A stretch of DNA of 64,000 bases, taken from the NCBI RefSeq assembly GCF_001544755.2, contig NZ_FCOF02000031.1:1-64000 (forward strand), written 5' to 3'. The number at the start of each line of letters is the position of its first letter. The first letter of the stretch is position 1. A program made the translations under genes and the position numbers. Shown here piece after piece: positions 7,342 through 16,107 of this stretch. This DNA is from Caballeronia catudaia (GTDB lineage Bacteria; Pseudomonadota; Gammaproteobacteria; Burkholderiales; Burkholderiaceae). The notes under the pieces are model-generated. The model was not told the DNA's origin, ran no database searches, and worked only from the letters and a program-made list of their open reading frames with translations.

Positions 7342-8756
7342 TGCCCGCGCGCGCGCTCACCACGACGCTTGCGCTCAGTTTCGCCGGCACGACGCTCACG
7401 GTGTTCGCCCTCGTGGGGAGCACGCTCTACTTCACGCTCGATCGGGAAATCAAGCGCCAGGACGATCTCGACATCGTGCTGATCGCGCGGCATACGCGCA
7501 GACTTGCCGAGGAACTCCGCTCCGAGGATGACGTGCGCGAGCACGCGGACCGCCTCACGAGCCAGGTACTCGGTCATCAGGCGCTGTCGATGGAGATTCG
7601 CGATGCAGGCGGCGCAAATCTCGTCGAACACAACACACAAAGCCTGGCCGACGCGACATTCCCGGCAGCGGCGCTCGCGGGACGCCTCGGCGCGTCGCAA
7701 CGAATCACGGAGCGCGACGTGCTCGAATGGCAAAGCGCACGCGGTGTGCCCGCGCGGGGGCTCGCTGCCGACGCGACGCTTCGCGACGGCACGCCCGTCA
7801 TCGTCGTGATCGCCCGCGACATGACCGACCGCTGGCGGCTGCTGGACCGTTATCGCGAGCGGCTCTATCTGGCGGGTAGCGTCGGCATGCTGCTCGCGTT
7901 CGCGGCGAGCTGGCTGCTCGTGCGCGAGTCGCTGCGCCCGTTGCGCGACATGGCTGCGCGCGCCGGAGCCGTGACGGTCGAGCGTCTCGACACGCCGATC
8001 GAAGTCGATGGCGCGCCGCGCGAACTGGAAACACTCGTCGAGTCCCTCAACGCGATGCTCGAGCGCCTGCACGGCGGCTTCGAGCGCATGTCGCAATACA
8101 CGGCCGATCTCGCGCACGACATGCGCACGCCGCTCGCCAATCTGCGCGGCGCGACCGAAGTGGCGCTCTCCCGCGCGCGCTCTGTGCCCGAATACGAGGC
8201 GCTGCTCGAATCGAATCTCGAGGAGTGCGAGCGTCTTTCCCGGATGATCGAAAGCGTGATCTTCCTTGCACGTGCGGAGCATCCGCAGTTCGTGACGGCG
8301 CTTGCCGAGTTCGATGCAAAGGAGGCGCTCGCGCAGATCGCCGACTACTTCGAGGGGCTCGCGGACGATGCCGGCGTGAACATCCGCGTGACGGGCAGCG
8401 GCCGCCTGCGGGCGGACAAGGAACTGTTCCGGCGCGCCGTCGGGAACCTGCTCGCCAATGCGCTGCGGTACACGCCGCGCGGCGGCGAGATCACGATGAG
8501 TGTCGCGCAGACGGCCAGCGCGCTCGAGGTCACCGTTGCCAATCCCGGCACGCCCATCGACCCCGCGCTGCTGGAACGGATCTTCGACCGCTTCTACCGC
8601 GCCGATGCCTCGCGTCATAGCGGGCCGAAGTCAACGGCTTCGGCCGGTCTCGGACTCGCGATCGTGCGCACGATCATGGCCTTGCACGGCGGCAAGGCGA
8701 GCGCCATGAGCGACGTGAACGGCACGCGCTTCATTCTGAGCTTTCCGCGTCGCTGA
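7341..8756 (+). CDS. Heavy-metal sensor histidine kinase (CusS/IrlS-like)
   Basis: 471 residues, inner membrane. One N-terminal transmembrane helix (about 10-32), a periplasmic sensor of about 140 residues and a second helix (about 174-196) lead into HAMP. The dimerisation domain has the H box TADLAHDMRTPLANLRG with the phosphorylatable His259. N box (NLLANALRYTPRGG), F box (IFDRFYRAD) and G2 (ASAGLGLAIV) are all intact. The start overlaps the regulator stop. The last 26 bases overlap the 3' end of the convergent outer-membrane efflux gene. The periplasmic domain shows no obvious Met/His metal cluster, so the stimulus is open. Confidence 0.94.
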   Translation: MPARALTTTLALSFAGTTLTVFALVGSTLYFTLDREIKRQDDLDIVLIARHTRRLAEELRSEDDVREHADRLTSQVLGHQALSMEIRDAGGANLVEHNTQSLADATFPAAALAGRLGASQRITERDVLEWQSARGVPARGLAADATLRDGTPVIVVIARDMTDRWRLLDRYRERLYLAGSVGMLLAFAASWLLVRESLRPLRDMAARAGAVTVERLDTPIEVDGAPRELETLVESLNAMLERLHGGFERMSQYTADLAHDMRTPLANLRGATEVALSRARSVPEYEALLESNLEECERLSRMIESVIFLARAEHPQFVTALAEFDAKEALAQIADYFEGLADDAGVNIRVTGSGRLRADKELFRRAVGNLLANALRYTPRGGEITMSVAQTASALEVTVANPGTPIDPALLERIFDRFYRADASRHSGPKSTASAGLGLAIVRTIMALHGGKASAMSDVNGTRFILSFPRR

Positions 8757-10275
8757 GCGGACCGCTGCTCTGGCGAGGCGATTCCGTGTACCCACTCGGC
8801 GATGTGCGGTCGCCGCTACGCGGTTCCGCACTTGCGCCAAGCGACGCACGACCCCATCCGCCGCCCAGCGCCTGCAGCAGGTGCACGCTCGCATCGAGCC
8901 GGCGGCCGGCGATCTGCTCTTCGTTGCGTTCATTGCTGAGCGCGATGGTCTGCGCGGTCACGACGTCCAGATAGTTCACGGCGCCCGCCTGATAGCGGTT
9001 GGTCGTGAGCTTGAGCGAGAGCTGCGCGGCGACCGTCGCACGTTGCTGGCTCACGGCTTCACCGGCCAGCGTATCGAGCGCGCTCAGGTTGTCCTCGACC
9101 TGCTGGAACGCCGTGAGCACGGTTTGCCGGTAGCCCGCGACCGCGGCGTCGTATTGCGCATTGGCCTGTTTGAGCGAGGCGTCGCGCCGGCCGCCGTCGA
9201 AGAGCGTGCCCGCGAGCTGCGCGCCGAGCGACCAGAAGAGGCTCGGTGCGGTGAGCCATGGCGCGAAGAAGGTGCTTTCGAGTCCCGCTGATGCCGAAAG
9301 GGTGAGGTCGGGATAGAACGCCGCGTGCGCCTCGCCGATCTGCGCGTTGGCCATGGCCACGCGCCGCTCGGCTGCGGCGATGTCGGGGCGCCGCTGCAGC
9401 AGAGCCGAGGGCACGCCTGCGGGAATGGACGGCACGCTGGCCGGCTCGACGTTCGGCGACAGCACGAACGAGGAGGCAGGCACGCCGATCAGCGTCGCAA
9501 CGGCGTGCTCTAGTTGCGCGCGCTCCACGTCGATGTCGCTGTCCGCGGTGCGTGCGCTTTCGAGCTGCGTTTGTGCCTGCGCGACGGCCGAGGCATCGAT
9601 GGCGCCGTCCGCGAGTTGTTGCTGGACGATGCGCAGCGCGGCGCCGTAGGCGGTCACGGTGTCGTCGAGCAGCTGCTTTTGCCGGTCGAGCGAGCGCAGA
9701 TCGAAGTAGTCGGTCGCGAGCTGGCTGGTCACCGAGAGGCGCACCGATTCGAGATCCGCTTCGCTCGCCTGGGCGTTGTCGCGCGCGGCGACCGTCGCGT
9801 CTTTCACGCGCCCGAACAAGTCCGGCTCCCAGCTTGCCGCCACGCCCACCGAGTAATCGGGAATCGTCTTGCCCGCGAGCGAGTGATCCACGAGATTCTG
9901 TGAGGTGCGGTAGCGCTGCTGCGCCGCTCCCGCCGTGACCGTGGGTGCGTAACCGGCGCGCTGGTAATCGACCATCGCACGCGCGGCCTGAAGCTGCGCG
10001 ACTGCGCGGCGCACCGTCTGGTTCGAGACATCGACGCGGGCTTCCAGCTGATCGAGTTCCTCGTCGTTGAAGGCGGTCCACCAGGGGCCGCGCGGCTGGC
10101 CGTCGGCGGGGCTCGCCACGGACCACCCGGGCGCCGCTTGCGGCGCCGCGGCGTAGTGCGCGGGCACGGCGACCTCGGGCACGCTGTAATGCGGTAGCGT
10201 CGAACAGGCGGCTAGGGTCGCCGCCATGCCGGTCGCGACGAGGCTGCGCATCCGGCAGACATGGATGTCGAACAT
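8731..10275 (-). CDS. Outer-membrane efflux lipoprotein, NodT/OprM family
   Basis: 514 residues from 10275, which has GAGG nine bases upstream (ATG at 10251 is an alternative). The signal peptide ends in the lipobox LAAC with Cys24 as the acylated residue, followed by STLPHYSVP. The body carries two OEP repeats with long alpha-helical hairpins; the second includes the family motif VPSALLQRRPDIAAAERRVA. It forms the trimeric channel-tunnel of a tripartite RND pump. It is the third gene of an operon RND-MFP-OMF, 12 bases after the adaptor gene. The Ser/Pro-rich tail after GGGWG is longer than usual. Confidence 0.94.
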   Translation of the reverse strand: MFDIHVCRMRSLVATGMAATLAACSTLPHYSVPEVAVPAHYAAAPQAAPGWSVASPADGQPRGPWWTAFNDEELDQLEARVDVSNQTVRRAVAQLQAARAMVDYQRAGYAPTVTAGAAQQRYRTSQNLVDHSLAGKTIPDYSVGVAASWEPDLFGRVKDATVAARDNAQASEADLESVRLSVTSQLATDYFDLRSLDRQKQLLDDTVTAYGAALRIVQQQLADGAIDASAVAQAQTQLESARTADSDIDVERAQLEHAVATLIGVPASSFVLSPNVEPASVPSIPAGVPSALLQRRPDIAAAERRVAMANAQIGEAHAAFYPDLTLSASAGLESTFFAPWLTAPSLFWSLGAQLAGTLFDGGRRDASLKQANAQYDAAVAGYRQTVLTAFQQVEDNLSALDTLAGEAVSQQRATVAAQLSLKLTTNRYQAGAVNYLDVVTAQTIALSNERNEEQIAGRRLDASVHLLQALGGGWGRASLGASAEPRSGDRTSPSGYTESPRQSSGPLSDAESSE

Positions 10276-10287
10276 GATGATCCTCGC

Positions 10288-11535
10288 CTATGCCTTGCCG
10301 CCCGTCGCGGCCGAAGCCGGGGTGCCGGGACTGGCCGTCACGCGCACGCTTTCGCCGTCGGCGATGGCGTCGCCGGGATTGTCAATGACGCGGTCGGTCG
10401 CCGAGAGACCGGTAGCGATCTCGAGGTACGTGCCGAAATCGCGGCCGATGGTCACCCGGCGCAACTGCACCTTGCCGTTCGCGCCGACGACGGCCACGGC
10501 CACGCCGTCGGGGCGGAACAGCAGCGCACTCACCGGGAGCTCGAGCGCCGGGTTGCTCGCGAGCTCCAAATGGACCTGGGCGTAAGCGCCCGGCATTAAC
10601 GCGCCGTCGCGGTTGTCGACGTCCACTTCCACGTGCAGGGTGCGGCTCACGGGATCGATTGCATCGGCGCTGCGCGCGACGGTCGCGGCGAAGCGGCGCC
10701 CGGGATATTGCTGTGTCGCGAGCCAGACGCGCGTGCCCGGCGTGACGGCGCTCGCGTCGTCCTGCGGCACGTCGACGTAGACGCGCAGCCGGTCGGTCTG
10801 GGCGATGTGAAACAGCTCGCCGGGCATGGTGGCGAGCCCGGGCGTGCCGCCCCCCGTGACGAGTGCCCCGACCTGAACGTTGCGCACGGTGAGGACGCCA
10901 TCGAACGGCGCAGTCACCTTCTGATACGAGACCATCTCCTGCAGGCGCGCCACGTTGGCTTGCGCGGCCTGCAGCGCGGCAAGCTTCGCGGCCGCGTCGC
11001 TCGTCTTCGCGCTGGCATCCTGCTGCGAGACGGACTGCGTCTGCAGCATCGTCTGCCATCGTTGCGCGGTGCTGTTCGCGAAGCGGTAGTTGGCCTCGGC
11101 CGTCGCTTCGTCGGCACGTGCCTGCTGCAACTGCGCATCGAGCTCGGGCGTGTCGATCTGCGCGAGCATCTGGCCCGCCTTCACGTGCGCGCCGATGTCC
11201 GCGTACCAGTGCTGCACGTAGCCGCTGGTGCGCGCGTAGATCGATGCGTCGGCCCACGGCATGACCGCGCCCGGCAGCAGCAAGTCCTGAGTCGCGGGCG
11301 CGCGCGTGGGCGTGACGGTGGCCACGATCGGGTCGCGTTGCGCGGCCACTTGCGCGGCCTGAGCGGTGTGCGCGTCGAGATGTGGCACGATGCCGGCTCC
11401 GAGCAGCGCGACGACGACGGAGCCCAAACCGAGGGCGAGCGGGAGCATGTGGCGCTTGCTAATGGCCGGTGCGGATCGGGCGTGCGCCGATGGCTTGTCC
11501 GCGGGGCGCTCTTCGGGAGAAGTTTGCGGGGTCAT
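10288..11535 (-). CDS. RND efflux periplasmic adaptor (membrane fusion protein, HlyD family)
   Basis: 415 residues; the start at 11535 follows AAGGGAA. A cytoplasmic N-tail precedes one transmembrane anchor (LPLALGLGSVVVALLGAGIV). The lipoyl halves (YARTSGYVQHWYADIGAHVK ... KVTAPFDGVLTVRNVQVGAL) flank a coiled-coil hairpin rich in Ala and Gln. Beta-barrel and membrane-proximal domains follow. It links the inner-membrane RND pump encoded just upstream (10-base gap) to the outer-membrane lipoprotein encoded just downstream. The Thr/Ala-rich C-tail is probably disordered. Confidence 0.94.
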   Translation of the reverse strand: MTPQTSPEERPADKPSAHARSAPAISKRHMLPLALGLGSVVVALLGAGIVPHLDAHTAQAAQVAAQRDPIVATVTPTRAPATQDLLLPGAVMPWADASIYARTSGYVQHWYADIGAHVKAGQMLAQIDTPELDAQLQQARADEATAEANYRFANSTAQRWQTMLQTQSVSQQDASAKTSDAAAKLAALQAAQANVARLQEMVSYQKVTAPFDGVLTVRNVQVGALVTGGGTPGLATMPGELFHIAQTDRLRVYVDVPQDDASAVTPGTRVWLATQQYPGRRFAATVARSADAIDPVSRTLHVEVDVDNRDGALMPGAYAQVHLELASNPALELPVSALLFRPDGVAVAVVGANGKVQLRRVTIGRDFGTYLEIATGLSATDRVIDNPGDAIADGESVRVTASPGTPASAATGGKA

Positions 11536-11545
11536 GAGAATTCCC

Positions 11546-14500
11546 TTATTGAACGTGAGTGGTCGCGTCACCATCGGCCGCCGTGGCGCGCGCCGTCCGC
11601 CGCGTCGCAAGCCAGCCGTGGACCATGCTGAACACGACGGGAACGAACACGAGCGTGGACAGCGTCCCCACTGCGAGGCCGCCGATGACGGCGCGCCCGA
11701 GCGGTGCGTTCTGCTCGCCGCCGTCGCCGAGTCCGAGCGCCATCGGCAGCATGCCGATCAGCATCGCGAGCGCCGTCATCAGCACGGGACGGAAGCGATT
11801 GAAGCCGGCATCGAGCGCGGCGGCCAGCGGCGCCATGCCGCCGGCGAGGGACTCGCGGGCAGTGTTGATGACGAGAATGCTGTTGGCCGTCGCGATACCG
11901 ATGCAGAGGATGGTGCCGGTCAGGGCAGGCACGCTGAGCGTCGTCTGCGTGACGAACAGCATCCATGCGATGCCGGCCATCGAGGCGGGGAGCCCGCTGA
12001 TGATGATGAGCGGGTCGAGCCACGACTGGAAATTCACGACCATCAGCAGATAGACGAGCGCGATCGCAAAGACGAGGCCGAACGCGAGCCCGCTGAACGA
12101 GGCGTTCATCGACTGCACCTGGCCGCGCATCACGATCGACGAGCCCGGCGGCAACTGCGCGCGCGCCGCATCGACGAGCCGCGTGACGTCGCTGGCCACG
12201 CCGCCGAGATCGCGTCCCTGCGTCGAGGCGAAGATGTCGAGCACGGGCTGGACGTTGTAGTGCGAGACGACGGCTTGCTGAGAACTGCGGGAGAGGGTCC
12301 CGAGCGTGCCGAGCTGGTTCTGCGGATTGAAGGCGACAGACTGCGTCGTCACGGGAATGTTGGCGAGCGTCTGAAGCGAATGAATGTCGTATTGCGGCAC
12401 TTCGGCCATGAGCGGATAGCTGACGCCGTTTTTTGGATCGAGCCAGAAGTTCGGCGTGGTCTGCGAGCTGCCTGACAGCGCGATCAGCAGGTTCTGCGCG
12501 ACGTCGCGCTGCGTGAGCCCGGCCTGCATGGCCTTCGTGCGGTCGACATTCAGGTTGATGGTCGGCGCGTCGCCGGGCTGCTGGATGCGGGCATCGACCA
12601 GGCCGCGCACTCCGCGCATCTGATCGAGCAGACGGTTCGCCACGACGCGGTTCTGCGCGAGCTTGTTTCCGACGATCTGCACGTCGATGGGCGCGGGCAG
12701 ACCGAAGTTGAGAATCTGGCTGACGATGTCGGCCGGCAGGAACGCGAAGGTCACGCCCGGAAACGACGCGTCCAGCGTGTTGCGCAACTGCGCGACGTAT
12801 TGCGCGGTCGACTTGTGCTTTGGCGCGAGCGTGATCAGGATGTCCGCGTCTTCGGGGCCGATCGGATCGGAAGAGTCGTAGGTGAGGTTGATGCCGCTCA
12901 CCGGCACGCCGATGTTGTCGAGCACCGAGGCCTCTTCGTCCGCGGGAATCAAGGTGCGGATTTTCGCCTCGACCTGGTCGGTGATGCGCGCGGTCTCTTC
13001 GATGCGCGTGCCGGTCGGCGCACGCAAATGCAAGCGGATTTCGCCGGTATCGACAGCCGGGAAGAAGTCGCGGCCCGCGAACGGCATCAGCACGAGCGAG
13101 CCCAGGCACGCCGCGAGCCACAGCACGACGAAACGGTGCTGATGCGCGAGAGCCGCTGCGAGCACCGCGCGATAGCGCTCACGCAGGGCCTCGAAGCGGT
13201 GTTCGAAGCCCGCCTGGAAGCGGCTCAGCGCGCCGGCGATGCCGCGGACGGGCGCGGCGTCCCTGGTCCGCGCGCGCAGCAGGTACATGGCGAGCGTGGG
13301 GATCAGCGTGCGCGAGAAGAAGTACGACGCGCACATCGCGAACACGACGGCCTCGGCGAGCGGCACGAATAGATAGCGCGCGACGCCCGAGAGCAGGAAC
13401 ATCGGGACGAAGACAATGCAGATCGAGAGCGTCGAGACGAATGTCGGGACCGCGATCTCGCCCGAGCCGTTCAGGATGGCGTCGTGCAGCGGCGCACCGC
13501 GTTCGAGGTGATGCGTGATGTTTTCGATCGCGACGGTGGCGTCGTCGACGAGTATGCCCACGGCGAGCGCGAGACCGCCGAGCGTCATGATGTTGATGGT
13601 CTCGCCGAGCGCCGAGAGCGCAATCAGCGACGTCAGCACGGCGAGAGGGATGGAGACCGCGATGATCAGCGTGGCGCGCCAGCTGCCGAGAAAGAGCAGG
13701 ATCATGGCGGCCGTGAGACAGGCCGCGATCAGCGCTTCGTGCACGACCCCGGAAATGGCTCCCTTCACGAACAGCGACTGGTCCGAGAGCGGTGTGATCT
13801 TGAGCGTCCCCGGCAGGCCGGCCGCGATCTTCGGCAGCATGGCCTTGACTTGCCCGATGATCGTGAGGGTCGAGGCGCTGCCGGTCTTCTCCACCGTGAG
13901 AAGCGCCGCGCGTTTGCCGTCTGCGCGCACGATGTTCGTCTGGGGCGCGTAGCCATCGATCACATGCGCAACGTCGCGCACGTAGACTACAGTACCGTTG
14001 ACCGTCTTGATGGGCAGATCGTTGAGCGCGGCGACCGTTTGGGTGCTGCCGTTCATCTCGACGTTGTATTCGCGTGAGCCGATCTTTGCGGTGCCGCCAG
14101 GCAGGATGAGGTTTTGCGCATTGACGGCGTTCACGACATCGACTGGCGCGAGCCCTTTTGCCTGCAGTGCCTTCGGGTCGAGCTGGACCATGATCTGGCG
14201 GATCTTGCCGCCGTAGGGCAGTGGCACCGCCTCGCCTTGCACGGTCGCGAGCTGCGTGCGGATGAAGCTGTTGCCGAGGTCATAGAGCGACTGCTCCGGC
14301 AGCGTCGCGCTGGACAGGCCGAGCTGCAGCACCGGCACGGTCGAGGCGTTGTACGTGATGATGTTCGGCGGCAGCGTGCCGGGCGGCAGGATGCGCAAGA
14401 TCGACGCGGAATTCGAGGCCGCCTCCGCGATTGCGCGGTTGATGTCGGCGCCTGGATGGAAAAAGATCTTGACGACCGAAACGCCATCGAGCGACTGCGA

Positions 14501-14746
14501 TTCGATGTGCTCGATGTCGTCGACATCGGAGGTGAGGGCGCGCTCGTAGTTCGAGGTGATGCGCTGCGCCATGTCCTGGGCCGAGAACCCGTTGTACGTC
14601 CAGACGATGCTGACCACGGGAATGTCGATGTTCGGAAAAATGTCGGTGGGCGTTCGCATGATCGCGAGCGGCCCGAGGATGAAGAGCAGCAACGCGAGGA
14701 CGATGAACGTGTAGGGGCGCGTGAGGGCCAGTTTGACGATCCACAT
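11546..14746 (-). CDS. RND family efflux transporter permease
   Basis: 1066 residues; the start at 14746 (MWIVKLALTRPYTFIV) is the family's normal N-terminus, so the upstream ATG is rejected. Twelve transmembrane helices are expected, with two large periplasmic loops after helices 1 and 7. Helix 4 has GILVDDATVAIEN, carrying the paired Asp of the proton relay seen in AcrB. The porter domain motif MRTPTDIFPNIDIPVVS is typical of a broad RND subfamily found with NodT-type outer proteins. It is the first gene of the RND-MFP-OMF operon. The substrate class (drugs or solvents rather than metals) cannot be fixed by motif alone; the convergent metal-type two-component system suggests regulation by metals or membrane stress. 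Confidence 0.94.
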   Translation of the reverse strand: MWIVKLALTRPYTFIVLALLLFILGPLAIMRTPTDIFPNIDIPVVSIVWTYNGFSAQDMAQRITSNYERALTSDVDDIEHIESQSLDGVSVVKIFFHPGADINRAIAEAASNSASILRILPPGTLPPNIITYNASTVPVLQLGLSSATLPEQSLYDLGNSFIRTQLATVQGEAVPLPYGGKIRQIMVQLDPKALQAKGLAPVDVVNAVNAQNLILPGGTAKIGSREYNVEMNGSTQTVAALNDLPIKTVNGTVVYVRDVAHVIDGYAPQTNIVRADGKRAALLTVEKTGSASTLTIIGQVKAMLPKIAAGLPGTLKITPLSDQSLFVKGAISGVVHEALIAACLTAAMILLFLGSWRATLIIAVSIPLAVLTSLIALSALGETINIMTLGGLALAVGILVDDATVAIENITHHLERGAPLHDAILNGSGEIAVPTFVSTLSICIVFVPMFLLSGVARYLFVPLAEAVVFAMCASYFFSRTLIPTLAMYLLRARTRDAAPVRGIAGALSRFQAGFEHRFEALRERYRAVLAAALAHQHRFVVLWLAACLGSLVLMPFAGRDFFPAVDTGEIRLHLRAPTGTRIEETARITDQVEAKIRTLIPADEEASVLDNIGVPVSGINLTYDSSDPIGPEDADILITLAPKHKSTAQYVAQLRNTLDASFPGVTFAFLPADIVSQILNFGLPAPIDVQIVGNKLAQNRVVANRLLDQMRGVRGLVDARIQQPGDAPTINLNVDRTKAMQAGLTQRDVAQNLLIALSGSSQTTPNFWLDPKNGVSYPLMAEVPQYDIHSLQTLANIPVTTQSVAFNPQNQLGTLGTLSRSSQQAVVSHYNVQPVLDIFASTQGRDLGGVASDVTRLVDAARAQLPPGSSIVMRGQVQSMNASFSGLAFGLVFAIALVYLLMVVNFQSWLDPLIIISGLPASMAGIAWMLFVTQTTLSVPALTGTILCIGIATANSILVINTARESLAGGMAPLAAALDAGFNRFRPVLMTALAMLIGMLPMALGLGDGGEQNAPLGRAVIGGLAVGTLSTLVFVPVVFSMVHGWLATRRTARATAADGDATTHVQ

Positions 14747-15067
14747 GACAGGGTCCGGGTTGAGACGAGAACGACTGCGGCCACCGGCGAATGCGTCGGA
14801 GGCGGCTGCGAGGCGGCGTGATGGACGCAAGTATGTGAAGACCGCGCTTACCTCGTCATGACCCGGGCATTACGGATCTGTTATCTGCACAACGAGTGAA
14901 TCGACGCGATTGGCGGCGGAAGGGAAGATAACGAAGTCGTAATCGGCACGTCACCTCTGGGTCAGCGCTGCACGACAAAAATGCATGCAACCTTCGCGAT
15001 GTCGTCGAAGGCAGGCCGGAACTGCACTACTCCTGGATGCGGCGGCCCTCATGCAAAGGTGACCATC
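14747..15067. promoter_or_regulatory. Divergent promoter region between the RND operon and the DUF4148 gene
   Basis: About 320 bases without a gene. It must hold the promoter of the leftward efflux operon and probably that of the rightward DUF4148 gene. A partial dyad, ATTACGGATCTGTTAT near 14870, is the best candidate for a response-regulator site, but it is imperfect. No further structure was found. Confidence 0.35.
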
Positions 15068-15400
15068 ATGAAAGCACTCGTTTCCGCAATGTTCGTTTCA
15101 TGCGCGCTGGCCGCACCGGTGTGCGCATTTGCCCAGTCGACCAGCGGTCCGGTGACGCGCGCCGAGGTCCGCGCCGATCTTCAGCGCGTCGAACAGGCCG
15201 GCTATCGGCCGGGAGGCTCCGAGATCAACTATCCCAGCGATATCCAGCACGCGGAGGCCATCGTCGCGCAAGAGAATACGACGTCAAACGCGGCGGTGGG
15301 CGGCACGGGGATGAGCGGCACGTCGGGCTCTGGCGCGCCGGCCGTGCAGACCACGGTCCATTCCGGCGACAGGGACTCCATTCGAAGCATTGACCGGTGA
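15068..15400 (+). CDS. DUF4148 family exported protein
   Basis: 110 residues; ATG at 15068 begins a clean signal peptide (MKALVSAMFVSCALAAPVCA, then FAQS). The mature protein has the DUF4148 signature: VTRAEVRADLQRVEQAGYRP followed by a short motif with SEINYPSDIQHAEA. The second half is Gly/Ser/Thr-rich and disordered. Such proteins are numerous in Burkholderia and have no known function. It is transcribed away from the efflux operon. Confidence 0.88.
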   Translation: MKALVSAMFVSCALAAPVCAFAQSTSGPVTRAEVRADLQRVEQAGYRPGGSEINYPSDIQHAEAIVAQENTTSNAAVGGTGMSGTSGSGAPAVQTTVHSGDRDSIRSIDR

Positions 15401-15734
15401 AACTGCGCAGAGGTTCTTACACTGGACCATCGGAAAATGGCCATGTTCCACCTGAGGATGACTGTACGCGTCGTTCAGTTTCACCGTGCCATCCAGCAGC
15501 GCCAGCGCTGTCTAGCTAAACGGGACGCCGTAACGCTCTACGCGTTTTCGCACCATCCTTAGAGTGAGCCGGTCGTCGTGTGCGCGCCGCTCTCCTGTCA
15601 GCGCTGCGGGGAGCCGATCAAAGCGGACGCTATGCGTGTGAACGACAGCATTGAATGTGTTTGATCAGTAATGAAGCGGCCGCCGGTTCACGCCAAAAAG
15701 CCAATTTCGGGGGGACATATGTTGGAGCACGAAG
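15401..15734. other. Non-coding stretch with unidentified decayed sequence
   Basis: No intact gene. On the minus strand around 15415-15500 a short peptide (LALLDGTVKLNDAYSHPQVE) can be read without a start or stop of its own, suggesting the remains of a gene I cannot name. The sequence ends with GGAG before the next small open frame. Confidence 0.35.
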
Positions 15735-15941
15735 ATGCAAGCTACCATCCGCAGGGCACGGCCATCTGCCGAGATCGCCGACGAAGCGACGGATTTCGCC
15801 GACGCTGTAGCCGATCTCGCGCGTTCCGACAAACTTGAAGGGTTTTATCTCGATAAGGATGGTAGGGCGAGCAATAGATTCGCTTCGCTCTTGTCGATCG
15901 TCACCACCTCAGGTTCGCCGCTCTACGCAATCGAGTTCTGA
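15735..15941 (+). CDS. Small hypothetical protein
   Basis: 68 residues; ATG is preceded by TTGGAG at seven bases. The protein is acidic in the middle (EATDFADAVADLARSDKLEG) and ends YAIEF. I recognise no domain. It lies between debris and an IS6 remnant, so it may be the start of a truncated gene. A real but short product is possible because the ribosome site is good. Confidence 0.35.
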   Translation: MQATIRRARPSAEIADEATDFADAVADLARSDKLEGFYLDKDGRASNRFASLLSIVTTSGSPLYAIEF

Positions 15942-15943
15942 AG

Positions 15944-16041
15944 TTAGCGCTTTGCCGCAGTCTTGTCACGATGCGCACGCAACAGAAAATCGATCGTATC
16001 GCCCGCGTTGTCCACGGCGCGGTACAGATACTTCCAATGGG
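15944..16041 (-). mobile_element. Second IS6-family transposase fragment
   Basis: The minus strand encodes WKYLYRAVDNAGDTIDFLLR followed by AHRDKTAAKR and a stop. This is the segment just after the first catalytic Asp of IS6 transposases. It covers the part following WKY in the 5.6-kb remnant and breaks off at nearly the same codon (RAHRDKTAA). About 32 codons survive and no terminal repeats are visible. Confidence 0.75.
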
Positions 16042-16107
16042 CTACAGCGTTCATACCCATTCATTGCCCCATTCGTTACCGCCGTACAACTCATGTGAGA
16101 TCTTGTC

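Noticed and set aside
7311..8618. 435-codon minus-strand frame
   Set aside because: It is antisense to the sensor kinase gene, which has all its family motifs intact.
11568..13121. 517-codon minus-strand frame
   Set aside because: Alternative frame inside the RND permease gene; extremely Arg-rich with no motif.
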